Positions 58,282 to 58,343 of a stretch of 58,343 bases of DNA are shown piece after piece. Below the pieces are notes generated by a model that worked only from the letters and a program-made list of their open reading frames with translations, was not told where the DNA came from and did no database searches. Numbering within the stretch: position 1 is the first letter of the stretch; every line of letters begins with the position of its first letter. Source of the DNA: Mycolicibacterium agri (GTDB lineage Bacteria > Actinomycetota > Actinomycetes > Mycobacteriales > Mycobacteriaceae). The stretch lies in assembly GCF_002553505.1 (NCBI RefSeq), contig NZ_PDCP01000040.1, forward strand, positions 1 to 58,343, in the 5' to 3' direction. Made by a program: the position numbers and the translations under genes.

Positions 58282-58343
58282 ATTAATCCCGCGTGGCGGG
58301 CGTGGTTCTGCTGGGGTTTTCGGGATGATTGACGGGTGCAGGG

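Noticed and set aside
58282..58343. An insertion sequence end at the right edge
   Set aside because: The 62 bases show no clear terminal repeat or transposase codons, so an element cannot be annotated from this window alone.
1..58343. CRISPR arrays, tRNA or rRNA genes, phage or toxin-antitoxin modules
   Set aside because: No regularly spaced repeats with unique spacers, no cloverleaf-like segments with CCA ends and no integrase or toxin-antitoxin pair were seen.

Overview
The window is high-GC DNA from a mycobacterium, most likely a rapid grower (Mycolicibacterium type). Nearly every gene from the left end to about 49 kb has a counterpart, in the same order, in the M. tuberculosis block Rv2198c down to Rv2144c. 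Differences from M. tuberculosis: no PE_PGRS or other insert lies between pbpB and murE, no IS6110 near mraZ, no transposase between aroG and pknL, and no metF-like gene (Rv2172c) between idsA2 and lppM. Start codons are often GTG. Operonic neighbours are commonly joined by 4-base ATGA or GTGA overlaps.

Layout. 0-5.7 kb: the end of mmpS3 and a membrane gene face the cytochrome bcc/aa3 genes ctaE-qcrC-qcrA-qcrB (minus strand). 5.7-10.2 kb: trpD, a DEDDh exonuclease/GIY-YIG protein, a four-cysteine small protein and the NlpC/P60 hydrolase ripC. 10.2-27.4 kb: envelope and lipid genes (pimB, fadD15, plsC-like, Rv2181 and mptA mannosyltransferases, a prenyl synthase, lppM), two SRPBCC proteins, an ArsA-like ATPase, an RNase, aroG, and the kinase pknL beside its substrate gene Rv2175c.

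27.6-49 kb: the complete division and cell-wall (dcw) cluster, DUF3040-mraZ-rsmH-ftsL-pbpB-murE-murF-mraY-murD-ftsW-murG-murC-ftsQ-ftsZ-yfiH-yggS-sepF-yggT-wag31-Rv2144c. It makes lipid II precursors, the septal synthase and the FtsZ/SepF/Wag31 cytoskeletal and polar proteins. Its head carries MraZ operator boxes in two opposite orientations and a large hairpin that looks like the actinobacterial mraW RNA motif, just before a well-supported rsmH start.

49-58.3 kb: an accessory stretch with a phosphoribosyltransferase, an SRPBCC-epimerase fusion, a glutamine amidotransferase, a phospholipase D, an MFS exporter with its MarR regulator, and a cyclase/NB-ARC regulator broken by a one-base frameshift and lacking its C-terminal HTH domain.

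No gap without a gene exceeds about 300 bases. The largest are 27417-27650 (divergent promoter region), 28056-28316 (mraZ operator region) and 43648-43868 (ftsZ leader). I saw no tRNA, rRNA, CRISPR array or intact insertion sequence. The most unusual non-coding features are the double MraZ-box arrays, the rsmH leader RNA, a triplicated hairpin between aroG and pknL, and a short AT-rich patch inside yggS.
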